The notes under the pieces were generated by a model that worked only from the letters and a program-made list of their open reading frames with translations, had not been told where the DNA came from and made no database searches. Below are positions 63,991 to 64,000 of a stretch of 64,000 nucleotides of DNA, piece by piece. The DNA is taken from NCBI GenBank assembly GCA_016709965.1, contig JADJLT010000001.1, forward strand, positions 2,129,001-2,193,000. The letters are read 5' to 3'. Position 1 is the stretch's first letter. Each line of letters opens with the position of its first letter. This stretch comes from Betaproteobacteria bacterium (GTDB lineage: Bacteria; Pseudomonadota; Gammaproteobacteria; Burkholderiales; Rhodocyclaceae). The position numbers were made by a program, and so were the translations under genes.

Positions 63991-64000
63991 AGTCGAGCAC
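63987..64000 (+). CDS. Start of next gene, cut by window end
   Basis: An ATG overlaps the permease stop by ATGA and reads MKSS before the window ends. It is probably the next gene of the metal operon. Confidence 0.4.

Overview
The window looks like a betaproteobacterial chromosome, most probably order Rhodocyclales (Dechloromonas/Azonexus-like). This is inferred from the housekeeping genes (metK, ahcY, metF, dapF-DUF484-xerC, two LpxL-type acyltransferases, RlmI), an SAH riboswitch before ahcY, and an ECF sigma/ChrR operon. No database could be searched, so names rest on recognised motifs and gene order.

Positions 1-11.2 kb are accessory DNA. The region opens inside a P4-type integrase and then carries unrelated hydrolases and membrane proteins: a class-3 lipase with an inserted membrane hairpin, an SGNH esterase, a secreted metallophosphatase, an AT-rich secreted trypsin-like protease with a broken tandem copy, a DUF2235 (Tle1-like) alpha/beta hydrolase with a membrane tail, and a membrane-anchored partner. 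Gene relics are frequent (an OsmC C-terminus, a PIIYVRGY-type hydrolase start).

Positions 11.4-30.7 kb are a second accessory block. A tyrosine recombinase, a 1.1 kb untranslated stretch with a run of hairpins, and two small element genes lead into a large defence island on the plus strand. A ribbon-helix-helix regulator with its own palindrome is followed by a DUF499 ATPase, DUF3780, the DarT/DarG DNA ADP-ribosylation toxin-antitoxin pair, a DUF1156 adenine methyltransferase, a PLD-SNF2 helicase and a small winged-helix protein. After a 12-bp minisatellite comes a two-gene module: a conserved unknown and a primase-helicase of the TOTE conflict type. The most notable arrangement in the window is DarTG sitting inside the methylase/ATPase/helicase operon.

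Positions 31.0-32.6 kb are core (dienelactone hydrolase, ProQ/FinO, tRNA-fMet). A 9.7 kb satellite-like element (32.65-42.36 kb) is inserted in the 3' end of tRNA-Lys(CUU), with 46-bp att repeats. It carries a DUF927 replication ATPase, a winged-helix regulator and a secreted cargo protein. Its integrase is split by an IS21-family element with a 10-bp target repeat, and that IS has a frameshifted istB, so both elements look immobilised.

Positions 42.4-64 kb are core: tRNA-Lys genes; a ferritin-like/cytochrome c/ECF sigma/ChrR operon; an MscS channel; a block running metK, HD-GYP, SAH riboswitch-ahcY, GNAT, nitrilase, tlyA, metF that contains the S-adenosylmethionine cycle; a lipid A acyltransferase pair; dapF-DUF484-xerC; a 50-residue basic small protein; rlmI; and a porin plus metal ABC transporter operon that runs off the window.
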